Shown one piece after another: positions 9,633-18,927 of a stretch of 64,000 nt of DNA. Numbering within the stretch: position 1 is the stretch's first letter; every line of letters starts with the position of its first letter. The translations under genes were made by a program, and so were the position numbers. Under the pieces are notes generated by a model. It was not told the origin of the DNA. It saw only the letters and a list, made by a program, of their open reading frames with translations, and did not search any database. The stretch covers positions 16,382-80,381 of the forward strand of contig CAWAIM010000034.1 in NCBI GenBank assembly GCA_963781895.1, given 5' to 3'. This stretch comes from Roseiarcus sp963781895 (GTDB lineage Bacteria > Pseudomonadota > Alphaproteobacteria > Rhizobiales > Beijerinckiaceae).

Positions 9633-11960
9633 ATGACGATGAAAGTGTTGAAATTCGGTGTCGGCCAACCGGTGCGGCGCGTTGAAGACGACCGTTTGGT
9701 TCGGGGCGAGGGCGTCTACACGTCGGACCTCGCGCCCGAAGGCGCCCTCCACGCCGTTTTCGTCCGCAGCCCGCACGCTTATGCGCGCTTTCGCGTCGCC
9801 GACCGCAACTCGGCGCTCAAGGTCGCCGGAGTGAAGGCCGTGCTGACTGCGTCGGACTTCTCTTCTCTCGGGCCAATTCCCTGCTTGGCGCCGACGCGAA
9901 ACTCGGACGGCGCGTTGACGCCTCTGAAGCCCTACCCGGTCATGGCTAGCGCGGAAGCGCATCACGTTGGCGATATCGTCGCGATGGTCATCGCGGACTC
10001 GGCGTTCGCCGCTCGCGACGGCGCCGAGGCGCTCGGAATCGACTGGGAATCCTTGCCGCCCGTCGTCGATTCCCTGGCCGCCATCGAGCCGGGCGCTGCT
10101 CAGCTCTTTTCCGGCGCCCCGGGCAACGTCGCCTTTGACGCCCATATCGGCGACAAGGCCGAGACCGACGCCGTTTTCGCTCGGGCCCCTCATGTGGTCT
10201 CGATCAGGGTCGTCAATCCACGGGTCATTTCGAATTTCATGGAGCCGCGCGCGGCCGTTGCCTCCGTCGACCCTGGCGGCGGTCGCCTAACCCTTCACGT
10301 CGGCAGTCAGGGGGTGCATGTTTTGCGCGACGTCCTGGCCGGAAAAGTGCTGAAGATACCGACAGAGAAGCTGAGGGTGGTCACCGGCGACGTCGGAGGG
10401 GGTTTCGGCACCAAAGGGTTTCTCTATCGCGAATATCCGCTTGTCCTGGAAGCTGCGCGGCTCCTTGGCCGCCCGGTCTCGTGGCAGGCTGACAGGTCGG
10501 AGCACTTCGTTGGAGACGCTCATGGTCGCGATAATGTGACGAGCGCCGAGATGGCGTTGGACACAGACGGGCGGTTTCTCGCCCTTCGCGTGGATATTCT
10601 CGCCAATTTAGGCGCATACCTGTCCCTCTATGCGCCTTACGTGCCCTGGCTCGGCGCCTCGATGGCCACTGGTCCCTACAAAATCGAAACGCTGCACGCG
10701 CGGGTTCGCGGCGTTTACACGCACACGGTGCCCGTTGACGCCTATCGCGGCGCCGGACGGCCGGAAGCCGCCTATGTCCTGGAGCGCCTTGTCGACCGCT
10801 GTTCGCGCGAGCTCGGCCTGTCGAAGGAAGCGATCCGCCTGCGCAATTTCGTGCCCCCCGCGGCGATGCCCTACAAGACGCGGACGGAGCGGACCTACGA
10901 CGTCGGCGATTTCGGCGGCGCTCTGAAGAGGTGCCTGGAAAAGGCCGACGTCGACGGCTTTGACAAGCGCGCCGCGCAAACCAGGGACCGGGGCGCGATC
11001 CGCGGGCTTGGCGTCGCCAGCTATATTGAATGCACGGCCTGGGGAGAAGGCGAGACCGGTTCGCTCGCGCTGGAGAAGGACGGCTCGTTCACGCTGCTGA
11101 TCGGCACGCAATCCAGCGGACAAGGGCATGAAACGGCCTACGCGCAAGTCGTCGCCCAGCAATTCGAGGTGCCGCTCGAGCGCATCAAAGTGGTGCAAGG
11201 GGACACGGATCGGGTTTCAACCGGGGCTGGGACGGGCGGTTCCCGTTCGATCCCGATTGGCGCGGTGATGACGACGCGGGCCGCGAAGAAGCTCGCCCAA
11301 TCCTTGAGGGATCTTGCTGCCGATGAGCTGGAGGCGGCGAGCGCCGATCTCGAAATCGTCGACGGGGAAATTCGCATCGTCGGCACCGACCGATCACTTT
11401 CGCTGGCGCAAATCGCCGCGCTGCCTTCGGCCAGCGCGGAGCGGCTGCGGGGCGTCGAGTCCTATACGCCCGAATCCGCGACCTATCCCAATGGGACCCA
11501 CATCTGCGAGGTCGAGATCGATCCCGAAACGGGCGCGACACGAATCGACCGCTACACGATCGTCGACGATTTCGGCTTCACGCTCAACCCGCTGCTCCTC
11601 GAGGGTCAGGTCCACGGCGGTGTGGCCCAAGGGGCGGGTCAGGCGCTGATGGAGCGGGCCGTGTACGACGGCGACGGGCAGCTTCTCTCGGCGAGCTTCA
11701 TGGACTATTGCATGCCGCGCGCCGATGATTTCGCCTCGATCGATTTCGAGACCCGCAACGTTCCCTCGACGACGAATCCCCTCGGACTGAAGGGTGCGGG
11801 CGAAGCTGGTTCGATCGGTTCGACCCCGGCGGTCGTCAACGCCATCGCCGACGCGTTGTGGCGCGCTTATGGCGTGACGGATATCGATATGCCCGCCACT
11901 CCACAGACCGTGTTTCGGGCGATTCACGGACCTGGCGCTCGGAAACAAGGCGCCGGCTGA
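9633..11960 (+). CDS. Molybdopterin-binding large subunit of xanthine dehydrogenase/CO dehydrogenase family (CoxL form II-like)
   Basis: Large Mo-cofactor subunit of a molybdenum hydroxylase. The active-site loop at residues 370-376 reads AYRGAGR, the form II signature, rather than the AYxCSFR loop of true CO dehydrogenase. The catalytic Glu is E724 in GLKGAGEAGSIGS. Cofactor motifs GGGFGTKG and GQSSGQGHETAY-like stretches are present, and the 775-residue length is normal. Its substrate cannot be named. The iron-sulfur and FAD subunits usually encoded beside it are absent on both sides, so it must pair with subunits made elsewhere or act alone. A GGGA-type ribosome site precedes the ATG. Confidence 0.88.
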   Translation: MTMKVLKFGVGQPVRRVEDDRLVRGEGVYTSDLAPEGALHAVFVRSPHAYARFRVADRNSALKVAGVKAVLTASDFSSLGPIPCLAPTRNSDGALTPLKPYPVMASAEAHHVGDIVAMVIADSAFAARDGAEALGIDWESLPPVVDSLAAIEPGAAQLFSGAPGNVAFDAHIGDKAETDAVFARAPHVVSIRVVNPRVISNFMEPRAAVASVDPGGGRLTLHVGSQGVHVLRDVLAGKVLKIPTEKLRVVTGDVGGGFGTKGFLYREYPLVLEAARLLGRPVSWQADRSEHFVGDAHGRDNVTSAEMALDTDGRFLALRVDILANLGAYLSLYAPYVPWLGASMATGPYKIETLHARVRGVYTHTVPVDAYRGAGRPEAAYVLERLVDRCSRELGLSKEAIRLRNFVPPAAMPYKTRTERTYDVGDFGGALKRCLEKADVDGFDKRAAQTRDRGAIRGLGVASYIECTAWGEGETGSLALEKDGSFTLLIGTQSSGQGHETAYAQVVAQQFEVPLERIKVVQGDTDRVSTGAGTGGSRSIPIGAVMTTRAAKKLAQSLRDLAADELEAASADLEIVDGEIRIVGTDRSLSLAQIAALPSASAERLRGVESYTPESATYPNGTHICEVEIDPETGATRIDRYTIVDDFGFTLNPLLLEGQVHGGVAQGAGQALMERAVYDGDGQLLSASFMDYCMPRADDFASIDFETRNVPSTTNPLGLKGAGEAGSIGSTPAVVNAIADALWRAYGVTDIDMPATPQTVFRAIHGPGARKQGAG

Positions 11961-12173
11961 CCCACCCGGACGGCGGACGAGCGAGCAACGATCAAATTCA
12001 CGACTGCGTCGCTCGCGTCGCCGAGGGCGGCGATCCGATCTGCAAGCCGCGCACGCTGGCGATGGCCCGGCGCGGGAGGGTTGGGGCCCTTCCCGCGCCT
12101 TGCTTCCCGGCGCTTCTACGCCTAATTCAGGACGAACCGGCGCGCTTGCGCGTCCCCGGCAGCGAGATCGCGT

Positions 12174-13163
12174 ATGTTGCAAACTCTTCTGGCCGAGGAC
12201 CGGCCGCTGCTGGCGGATGGGGCCATAGGCACCAATCTGTTCGCGATGGGCCTGACCTCAGGGGACAGTCCCGAGCTGTGGAACGCCGAGCAGCCCGAGC
12301 AGATTCAGGCTCTCCATCAGGCCTTCGTCGACGCCGGCTCGGACATCATTCTGACCAACAGTTTCGGCGCCAACCGCCGGCGTCTCGCGCTGCACGGCCT
12401 TGACCCCCGCGCGCGCGAACTCAATCGCCTCGCCGCGGAGAACGCGCGCAACGTCGCCGACAGGGCGCGGCGGCGTATCGTCGTCGCCGGTTCGGTCGGG
12501 CCGACTGGCGATCTTATCGCCCCGCTCGGACCCTTGAGCGAAGCCGAAGCGGTCGAGGTCTTTGTCGAGCAGATCGAGGCCTTGCGCGACGGCGGCGCCG
12601 ACGTCGCATGGATCGAGACGATGTCCGCGCCCGAAGAAATTCGCGCGGCGGCGCTGGCGGCCGCAAAAGTCGAAATGCCGTTCACGATCACTGCCAGCTT
12701 TGACACCGCCGGCCGCACAATGATGGGGGTCGCGCCCGCCGCGCTCGCCGCCCTCGTCGAAGACTTCGACCCCAGGCCGCTCGCCTATGGCGCCAATTGC
12801 GGCGTCGGCGCCTCCGATCTTCTGCTCGCGATCCTGGACATGGGCGCGGCCAGTCCAAACGCCGCGCTGATCGCAAAGGCCAATGCTGGGGTGCCCCAAT
12901 GGCATGGCGCGCACATCCACTATTCCGGCACGCCAGAGCTGATGGAACTATACGCTGGGCTGGCCGTCGATTGCGGCGCGCGCATCATCGGCGGCTGCTG
13001 CGGCAATACGCCCGCCCATGTCGCGGCGATGCGGCGCGGGCTCGACGCCCATAAGCCCGGAATTCGCCCGAGCCAAGAGAAAATCGTCGCCGCGCTCGGC
13101 CCTGTCATGGCCCCGGCCGCCGCCGTGACGGGCGAGCGGAAGAGACGCCGTGAGCGCGTATGA
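12174..13163 (+). CDS. bmt: Betaine--homocysteine S-methyltransferase-like protein
   Basis: Member of the homocysteine S-methyltransferase barrel family, which moves a methyl group from a donor such as glycine betaine to homocysteine to form methionine. The zinc thiolates are in YGANCGVG and GGCCGNTPAH, and the N-terminal LLADGAIGTNLF is the family's first strand. At 329 residues it lacks cobalamin domains, so it is not MetH. The donor is uncertain. A 213-base stretch without a clear gene separates it from the coxL-like gene. Its stop overlaps the next start (ATGA). Confidence 0.85.
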   Translation: MLQTLLAEDRPLLADGAIGTNLFAMGLTSGDSPELWNAEQPEQIQALHQAFVDAGSDIILTNSFGANRRRLALHGLDPRARELNRLAAENARNVADRARRRIVVAGSVGPTGDLIAPLGPLSEAEAVEVFVEQIEALRDGGADVAWIETMSAPEEIRAAALAAAKVEMPFTITASFDTAGRTMMGVAPAALAALVEDFDPRPLAYGANCGVGASDLLLAILDMGAASPNAALIAKANAGVPQWHGAHIHYSGTPELMELYAGLAVDCGARIIGGCCGNTPAHVAAMRRGLDAHKPGIRPSQEKIVAALGPVMAPAAAVTGERKRRRERV

Positions 13164-14248
13164 CCGCCATGGCCAAGCGCCGTTTCGAGAGGAGCGGGAA
13201 CGAGACGGAGCGCCAGCCGAGCGTTGAAGCCGCGCCCAATGGACCCTTGGTCGCGCCGTCGGGAGTGCAGGTCTTCGACGTCGACACGCCGAGCGCGGGC
13301 GAGCGGCTCGACCGATTCCTGGGCTGGGCGGCGGCCCGGCGGCGCATCGCGCTGTCGCGCACGCGGCTCAAGACGCTGATCGAGGCGGGAGAAGTTAAGG
13401 TTGACGGAGCAGTCGCGCGGGAGCCTTCGATGCGGCTTCCCGAGGGCGCGCGGATCGCGTTCGAGGCGCCGCCGCCTGAGGATTCGCCGCTAATCGGCGA
13501 GGACATGCCGCTCGACGTCGTCTACGAGGACGAGCATCTGATCGTCATTGACAAGCCGGCTGGCCTCGTCGTCCATCCGGCGCCGGGCCACGCCGATGGC
13601 ACGCTGGTCAATGCGCTGCTCCACCACTGCGGCGCGAGCCTTTCCGGCATAGGCGGAATCAGGCGGCCGGGCATCGTGCACCGGCTCGACAAGGACACCT
13701 CCGGTCTCGTGGTCGTCGCCAAAACCGACGCCGCGCATCGCGGCCTTGCCGAGCTTTTCGCCGATCACGGCCGCGCCGGGTCGCTTGTGCGCGAGTATCT
13801 TGCGCTTGTGTGGGGCGAGTTCCCGTTGATTGCGGGGAGGATCGAGGCGGAGATTGGCCGCCATCCGCGTCATCGCGAAAGAATGGCGGTCGCGCCCGAT
13901 GGGCGCGGCCGGCGCGCGGTCACCCATTGGCGGCTCGAAGAGGCCCTCGGCCGCGCGAGCCTCCTGGTTTGCCGGCTTGAAACCGGACGGACTCATCAGA
14001 TTCGCGTCCACATGGCCTCGATCGGTCACCCGCTGCTCGGCGATTCGGTTTACGGCGCGGGGTTCAGGACCAAGGCGACACAGCTCGCGAAGGGCGCGCG
14101 AGACGCCCTTGGGGCGCTCGGGCGCCAAGCCCTGCATGCCGCGGTTTTAGGGTTTGAACATCCGATCACCGGGGAGCTATTGCGTTTCGAAAGTCCCGCG
14201 CCAAAGGATCTTTCCAAACTTATCAAGGCTCTGCGCTCCGGCGAGTGA
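13160..14248 (+). CDS. rluD: RluA-family 23S rRNA pseudouridine synthase (RluD-like)
   Basis: Isomerises uridines to pseudouridine in large-subunit rRNA. An S4-like RNA-binding domain covers roughly residues 45-95, and the catalytic Asp is D177 in HRLDKDTSG. The family motifs GRTHQIRVHMASIGHPLLGD and RQALHAA follow. The 362 residues include a polar N-terminal extension of about 40 residues. Placement directly upstream of rpoH is conserved in Hyphomicrobiales and favours RluD, though exact target uridines cannot be read from sequence. Confidence 0.9.
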   Translation: MTAMAKRRFERSGNETERQPSVEAAPNGPLVAPSGVQVFDVDTPSAGERLDRFLGWAAARRRIALSRTRLKTLIEAGEVKVDGAVAREPSMRLPEGARIAFEAPPPEDSPLIGEDMPLDVVYEDEHLIVIDKPAGLVVHPAPGHADGTLVNALLHHCGASLSGIGGIRRPGIVHRLDKDTSGLVVVAKTDAAHRGLAELFADHGRAGSLVREYLALVWGEFPLIAGRIEAEIGRHPRHRERMAVAPDGRGRRAVTHWRLEEALGRASLLVCRLETGRTHQIRVHMASIGHPLLGDSVYGAGFRTKATQLAKGARDALGALGRQALHAAVLGFEHPITGELLRFESPAPKDLSKLIKALRSGE

Positions 14249-14278
14249 TGAAGAAGGCCGCGGATTGCGAGAAAAAAA

Positions 14279-14294
14279 ATGAACTAACGTTCAT
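14279..14294. promoter_or_regulatory. Perfect 6-bp inverted repeat upstream of rpoH
   Basis: ATGAAC, a four-base spacer TAAC, then GTTCAT, beginning 30 bases after the rluD stop and 124 bases before the rpoH start. A short GGCC-GTTC-GGCC hairpin followed by CTTTTT lies just after it (14314-14331) and could be a weak rluD terminator. Either could serve rpoH control; neither matches a binding site I can name. Confidence 0.25.
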
Positions 14295-14417
14295 CGTCGC
14301 TTCATTCTGCTCTGGCCGTTCGGCCCTTTTTCGGCCACGCTTGCCGGAACACTATTGGGCAACCGGCCGTAGCGCCGATGGGGACGGTCTAAAACCGAGA
14401 CCCGACTGGAGAATAAC

Positions 14418-15323
14418 ATGGCCGCGTCCCTTCCCGTCATCGCGGGCGAATCTGGGCTTGCCCGTTATCTGCAAGAGATCAAGCGGTTTCCGATGTTGGA
14501 GCCGCATGACGAATACATGCTTGCCAAGCGTTGGCGCGAGCACGGCGACCGCGAAGCCGCGCACAAGCTCGTCACTTCGCATTTGCGGCTGGTGGCCAAG
14601 ATCGCGATGGGGTATCGCGGATATGGCCTGCCGATCGGCGAGGTGATTTCCGAGGGCAATGTCGGGCTGATGCAAGCCGTCAAGCGGTTCGAGCCGGATA
14701 AGGGTTTCAAGCTCGCCACTTACGCGATGTGGTGGATTCGGGCCTCGATTCAGGAATACATCCTGCGCTCATGGTCGCTGGTGAAGATGGGCACCACCGC
14801 GAGCCAGAAGAAGCTGTTTTTCAATCTGCGCAAGGCGAAGAGCCGCATTTCGGCGCTCGACGAGGGCGACTTGCGCGACGATCAAGTAGAGACGATCTCG
14901 AAGCGTCTCGGAGTCGCCAAGCAAGACGTGATCGAAATGAACCGCCGCCTCGGCGGCGACGCCTCGCTCAACGCGCCGTTGCGCGAAGACGGCGAAGGCG
15001 AGTGGCAGGATTGGCTCGTCGACGAAAGCGCCGATCAGGAGACCCGCCTCGCTGAGCGTGAGGAGTCGGACGCCCGTTTGGAAGCGCTCAGGGGTGCGCT
15101 TACGGTGCTCAATCCGCGCGAGAGGCGGATCTTCGAGGCGCGACGTCTCGCCGAGGATCCCATTACTCTCGAGGAGCTATCCGCCGAATTCGGGGTGTCG
15201 CGCGAGCGGGTGCGACAGATCGAAGTGCGCGCCTTCGAAAAAGTGCAGGCTGCGGTCAAGGCGGGCGTGGCCAAGGTCCAGATTCCAAAGAAGAGGGAGC
15301 CGGCCGCCTTGACGGCCCGGTAG
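14418..15323 (+). CDS. rpoH: RNA polymerase sigma-32 factor (heat shock)
   Basis: Directs RNA polymerase to heat-shock promoters. Region 2 carries GYRGYGLPIGEVISEGNVGLMQA, and the RpoH box reads QKKLFFNLR, which separates it from RpoD. Region 4 ends with a helix-turn-helix (TLEELSAEFGVSRERVRQIE). The 301-residue length fits alphaproteobacterial RpoH. The ATG at 14418 is followed by the usual short N terminus. A 169-base non-coding leader precedes it. Confidence 0.97.
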   Translation: MAASLPVIAGESGLARYLQEIKRFPMLEPHDEYMLAKRWREHGDREAAHKLVTSHLRLVAKIAMGYRGYGLPIGEVISEGNVGLMQAVKRFEPDKGFKLATYAMWWIRASIQEYILRSWSLVKMGTTASQKKLFFNLRKAKSRISALDEGDLRDDQVETISKRLGVAKQDVIEMNRRLGGDASLNAPLREDGEGEWQDWLVDESADQETRLAEREESDARLEALRGALTVLNPRERRIFEARRLAEDPITLEELSAEFGVSRERVRQIEVRAFEKVQAAVKAGVAKVQIPKKREPAALTAR

Positions 15324-15510
15324 GGAGGCCAAGGGGGCGATCGAAGAATGGCGACCGGACGCGTTGGGCGTTCTCTGGCGAATGCTCGCCATTCAACGAT
15401 TGATCGTTGGCGCGCGCCAAGCGGGGAAACGCTCGCGCCGCCAAAGCGAATCTGAGATAGACTATCGCCGACTGGCAAAATTGTTTCGCCGAACTGCAAT
15501 AAGGTCCCAC

Positions 15511-16971
15511 ATGCCTTCGAGTCGATTTCGGCTTCGTGTCATTGGCGCGGTAGTGCTGGCTGCGACGGTGAGCGCGCGCCCTGTTTCTGCCGCGGATAGG
15601 CCCGCAACACCCGAGGGCGCGCAACAGCTGCGGGACTTCTTCGGGAGATTTTTGCCAGCCTCGGCGCCCGCCTTCGTGACGGTGAAGCCCGAAGGCTCCG
15701 ACTACCTGATCTCGGTCGACCTCAGCGCGCTCAACCCGTTGTTGAAGGCTGCGGGGGCGGGAGCGTCTTACGATCCTACGGTCCTTGCCTACAAAGCGAC
15801 CGAGCAGGATGATGGCAAGTGGCGGGTCACCCAGGATTCTCTGCCCAAAATCTCCTCGGGCGCGGGAGACGTAAGGAGCAGCTTCGAAGTCACGAATTTC
15901 CACCAAAAACTTTTGGTCGATCCGGCGATCGCCTGGTATCTCAGCGGCTCGGCGAGTTCGGATAAAGGCGTCATCAAAACGCATTCGCGGAAGTTCGATC
16001 AGACCATCGATTTTGGCCCGACCCACGCCGACGCGACGACCATTGTGAACGGAGACGGTTCGATCTCGACCACGGTTAAGGAGGATATTACTGATATCGG
16101 CGTAAAAGCGAGCGCTGTCGACAAGGGCGACGCGCCAGGCAATATCAGCGGACGCATCAGTAAGGCGCTCGTTCAAGTGGCGGTGGACGGGCTGAAGACT
16201 CGAAAGGCGTTCGACCTTTTGACGCTTGTGGCGGCGCATCCTTCTCGGGCCGAACTCGCGCCAAAGGAGGCGGAGCTGAAGGCCGCGCTGAAGGAGTTGG
16301 CGGCGCCGGGGCTCAAATTCGTGGAAGCAGGCGAAGCGCAAAAGACTGTGATCGAATCGCAAATCGGCGCCGTGGCTCTGTCCAACCTCAAAGGCCAGCT
16401 CGGCATGGCCAACGCCGGAGCGCAAAGCTCGATCAGTTTTAGCCTCTCGGCCGAAGGGCTGAGCCTGCCCGTTGGTTTGGGGCCGCCCGGCGCCGCCGAT
16501 CTGACCCCCTCGAAACTCGACTTGGCGGCGACATTCAAGGGATTCGACCTCACCGCTGCGGCCAACGAGGCGATCACCGACATGCATTTGCAAGGCGACG
16601 ATCCGCCAATTTCTGATGCGGACTCGGAGAAAGTGATGGCGGCGCTGCTGAGCGCCGGTCCGATGAGGCTCGACATAGCGCTGTCCCATGTTCGTGCGCC
16701 GGCGATCGACGCGGATTTCCAGGGCGTAGTGCGCTACGTTCCTGGCAAGCCCTCAGGCGTTGTAACCATTCATATGCGTGAATTCGACAAGACCATGGCG
16801 GCGGTCAAAGCGCTTGGACCGGCCATCGCGGTCAAGGCCCTGCCTGGATTCGCCATGGCCAAGGGCCTCGCCAAGAGCGAAAGCGACGGAAGCCTGAGTT
16901 GGGTCGTCGAAGTTGGCGAGGATCGGTCGATCAAGGTGAACGGCCTGCCGCTCGGCAATGCGCCAGAGTGA
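15511..16971 (+). CDS. Exported protein of unknown function
   Basis: A 486-residue protein starting at 15511, where the next residues form a clear signal peptide (LRVIGAVVLAATVS, cleavage near VSAAD). The rest is soluble, Ala/Lys/Asp-rich and beta-strand-like, without a catalytic motif I recognise. An open frame extends upstream to 15364 but lacks export features. It probably sits in the periplasm. It stops 10 bases before dsbB, which is convergent. No function is proposed. Confidence 0.7.
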   Translation: MPSSRFRLRVIGAVVLAATVSARPVSAADRPATPEGAQQLRDFFGRFLPASAPAFVTVKPEGSDYLISVDLSALNPLLKAAGAGASYDPTVLAYKATEQDDGKWRVTQDSLPKISSGAGDVRSSFEVTNFHQKLLVDPAIAWYLSGSASSDKGVIKTHSRKFDQTIDFGPTHADATTIVNGDGSISTTVKEDITDIGVKASAVDKGDAPGNISGRISKALVQVAVDGLKTRKAFDLLTLVAAHPSRAELAPKEAELKAALKELAAPGLKFVEAGEAQKTVIESQIGAVALSNLKGQLGMANAGAQSSISFSLSAEGLSLPVGLGPPGAADLTPSKLDLAATFKGFDLTAAANEAITDMHLQGDDPPISDADSEKVMAALLSAGPMRLDIALSHVRAPAIDADFQGVVRYVPGKPSGVVTIHMREFDKTMAAVKALGPAIAVKALPGFAMAKGLAKSESDGSLSWVVEVGEDRSIKVNGLPLGNAPE

Positions 16972-16981
16972 GCGGGCCGCC

Positions 16982-17488
16982 TCAATGCTCCAATCGCGCC
17001 GCGAGCGCGGCGTAGAGCGCGAGCGCGGCGCTGGCGATCACGTCCCATCCCGCCAGCGAGAGACCGGCGATGCGCAATTGGACCTCGTCGCAATCGACGA
17101 TTCTGGTAGAATTGAGATCTTTCATGAGGTTGTTGACGTCGACGGATCCAGTCAGCGCGCCGGTGCAGGCGGTTGGCCCCGGCCACCAGTGATATTCGAC
17201 GCCCGCATGATAGGCTGCGAGAAGCGCGTTGGCGAGGAAGGCGAGCGCCAGCAGGGCGAATCCGCCCCGCGCCAGACCGTGCGCGGAGCGGCTGGCGAGA
17301 ACTGCGGTGAGGGCCGCCAACGGGACGCCAACGTAGAAAGCGATACGCTCTTTCAGGCACAGTTCGCAGGGCTGGTAGCCGAACCATTGGAGGATCCATA
17401 CCGTCGCGAGCGTCGCCGAAGCCGCGGCAAGGAGAAGCACCGCCCTGCGGGTCTGCGACGGGGGCAGGGCCTGCTCGACGACAGTCAT
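16982..17488 (-). CDS. dsbB: Disulfide bond formation protein DsbB
   Basis: Inner-membrane quinone-linked oxidase that reoxidises DsbA. The first periplasmic redox pair is CELC at about residues 41-44, and the second loop has two cysteines (TACTGALT and VDCDEV). Four hydrophobic spans are visible in 168 residues. It begins on the last base of the upstream VTT gene stop (TGATG), so the two are likely coupled. The DsbA partner is not in the window. Confidence 0.9.
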   Translation of the reverse strand: MTVVEQALPPSQTRRAVLLLAAASATLATVWILQWFGYQPCELCLKERIAFYVGVPLAALTAVLASRSAHGLARGGFALLALAFLANALLAAYHAGVEYHWWPGPTACTGALTGSVDVNNLMKDLNSTRIVDCDEVQLRIAGLSLAGWDVIASAALALYAALAARLEH

Positions 17489-18069
17489 CAGAATACCTTG
17501 ATCGCAATGACGAAGCCGGCGAGGACCAGCGCGGCGAACCCGCCCAGGACGGCCGCGAAATTGCGCTCCATCGCCGCGCGCAACGGCTCGCCGAACCGGT
17601 TGATCGCACCCGCGACCAGAAAGAATCGCGCGCCGCGCGTCAGCGCCGAAAGCGCGACGAACAGCAGAAAATTATAACCGAGAAGGCCGCTCGTGATTGT
17701 CACCAGCTTATAGGGGATCGGAGTTAGGCCCTTGATGAGGATCACCAGCCAACCCCATTGGGCGTAGGTCTGCTTCAGCGCCTCCATCTTCGCGCCATAG
17801 CCGTAGAGATTGACGAGCCATTGCCCCAAAGTGTCGTAAAGTGCTGCGCCAATCGCATAGCCGAGCATGCCGCCAAGGACCGAGGCGACGGTCGCGACAA
17901 GCGCAAACTGCCAGGCGCGCCGCGGCTGGGCGAGCGTCATCGGCACGAGCAGCACGTCAGGCGGAATGGGAAAGAATGAGCTTTCAGCGAAGGCGACCAC
18001 GGCCAGCGCCGGCATGGCGCGTGGACTGGAGGAGAGGGCGTTGAGCCGGGCGTAGAGCGATTCGAGCAT
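17488..18069 (-). CDS. YqaA-family VTT-domain (DedA-like) inner-membrane protein
   Basis: A 193-residue polytopic membrane protein. The motif AESSFFPIPPDVLLVPM and the later LIKGLTPIPYKLVTITSGLLG are signatures of the VTT/DedA superfamily, members of which move lipids across membranes. The YqaA subgroup itself is not characterised, so substrate is unknown. It overlaps the dsbB start by one base; both proteins act in the envelope. Confidence 0.85.
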   Translation of the reverse strand: MLESLYARLNALSSSPRAMPALAVVAFAESSFFPIPPDVLLVPMTLAQPRRAWQFALVATVASVLGGMLGYAIGAALYDTLGQWLVNLYGYGAKMEALKQTYAQWGWLVILIKGLTPIPYKLVTITSGLLGYNFLLFVALSALTRGARFFLVAGAINRFGEPLRAAMERNFAAVLGGFAALVLAGFVIAIKVF

Positions 18070-18243
18070 AAAATCCTCGACAGTCGCGGAAGCTTTACGC
18101 GTTCCGGACTGCCTCGTCCACGCGCCAGACTTGGCGAAAGGGCCTTATGGTCGGTAAACGCGACATCCCGGCGCAGTTGGGACGCCTAGCGTTGACCCTG
18201 CGCCCCGCGGCGTTCTATATCGCGTCCGTCCGCTTCGAGGCGG

Positions 18244-18328
18244 GCCCCTATGGCGGAACTGGTAGACGCGTCCGACTCAAAATCGGATTCCGCAAGGAGT
18301 GCTGGTTCGATTCCGGCTAGGGGCACCA
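18244..18328 (+). tRNA. tRNA-Leu (anticodon CAA)
   Basis: A full cloverleaf: acceptor GCCCCTA pairs with TAGGGGC, the anticodon stem TCCGA/TCGGA encloses loop CTCAAAA (anticodon CAA), a long class II variable arm follows, then the GGTTCGATTCC T-arm. The 3' CCA is encoded (18326-18328). It decodes UUG. Its 3' end faces the accessory patch at 18.3-19.7 kb. Confidence 0.95.
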
Positions 18329-18483
18329 ATCTGTCGCGATTTCGTTTCTCGCGCAACGATAATGCGGAGTGTCGCGCCAATTCGCCGTGGACGCTGGCTC
18401 TGTGACCCCGGCTTCGCCCACCGACCCGATCGTCGCGGCCGGTCCCGACCAGACCCGCCAGGCGTGAACGCGATGCGCTCGCG

Positions 18484-18927
18484 CTAAGGCCGATGACGGC
18501 TCGGTCTGTTCGATTGCCCGACCGTTAAAGACTTGGCTTGGGTGAGCGTGCTGACCCTCATGGGACGCCTCGGTCCAGCGCTTGCCGCGGACAACCTAGC
18601 GCCGGCGCCGGACATATGCGTCGCCGCCGCAGTCGTCGCGACTGGACAGCCCGTGACGACGGCGGCGCTGGACGCAGGCGCGCTGGAGACGCCGGTGTGC
18701 ACGCCGGCATTAGCGGTCGCCGGGCCGTGGACCCCGGCGCTCGTGTGGACGGAGGCCGAAGACATGCACGCCGCAAGCGCTGGACCGGGTGCGTTGAGCG
18801 CAAAAACGGCGACAAGCGGAGCGCCGGCGAGCAATGCGGCGAGCGATTTCGCAAGGCGAAAGGCCACGAATCCAACGGCGTTATGTGCGTCGGACGAAGC
18901 GACGACGATTCCAATGTTGGCTTGCAT
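18484..18927 (-). CDS. Small Ala/Ser/Val-rich exported protein, ORFan
   Basis: A 147-residue protein placed by a strong GGAGG ribosome site five bases before the ATG at 18927. A hydrophobic segment (LAALLAGAPLVAVFAL) with an ALAA-like cleavage site suggests a signal peptide. The mature part is low-complexity, with repeated Ser, Ala, Thr and His-Thr patches and several Cys. No family is recognised. It lies between two convergent tRNA genes beside a recombinase relic, so it may be acquired DNA. The frame also runs open to 19086, without a ribosome site there. Confidence 0.45.
   Translation of the reverse strand: MQANIGIVVASSDAHNAVGFVAFRLAKSLAALLAGAPLVAVFALNAPGPALAACMSSASVHTSAGVHGPATANAGVHTGVSSAPASSAAVVTGCPVATTAAATHMSGAGARLSAASAGPRRPMRVSTLTQAKSLTVGQSNRPSRHRP

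Noticed and set aside
10608..11198. Minus-strand frames inside the coxL-like gene
   Set aside because: Overlapped entirely by a well-supported plus-strand gene.
15256..16689. 477-codon minus-strand open frame
   Set aside because: It is antisense to the exported-protein gene and rpoH; its composition is Arg/His-rich shadow translation without family motifs or a ribosome site.
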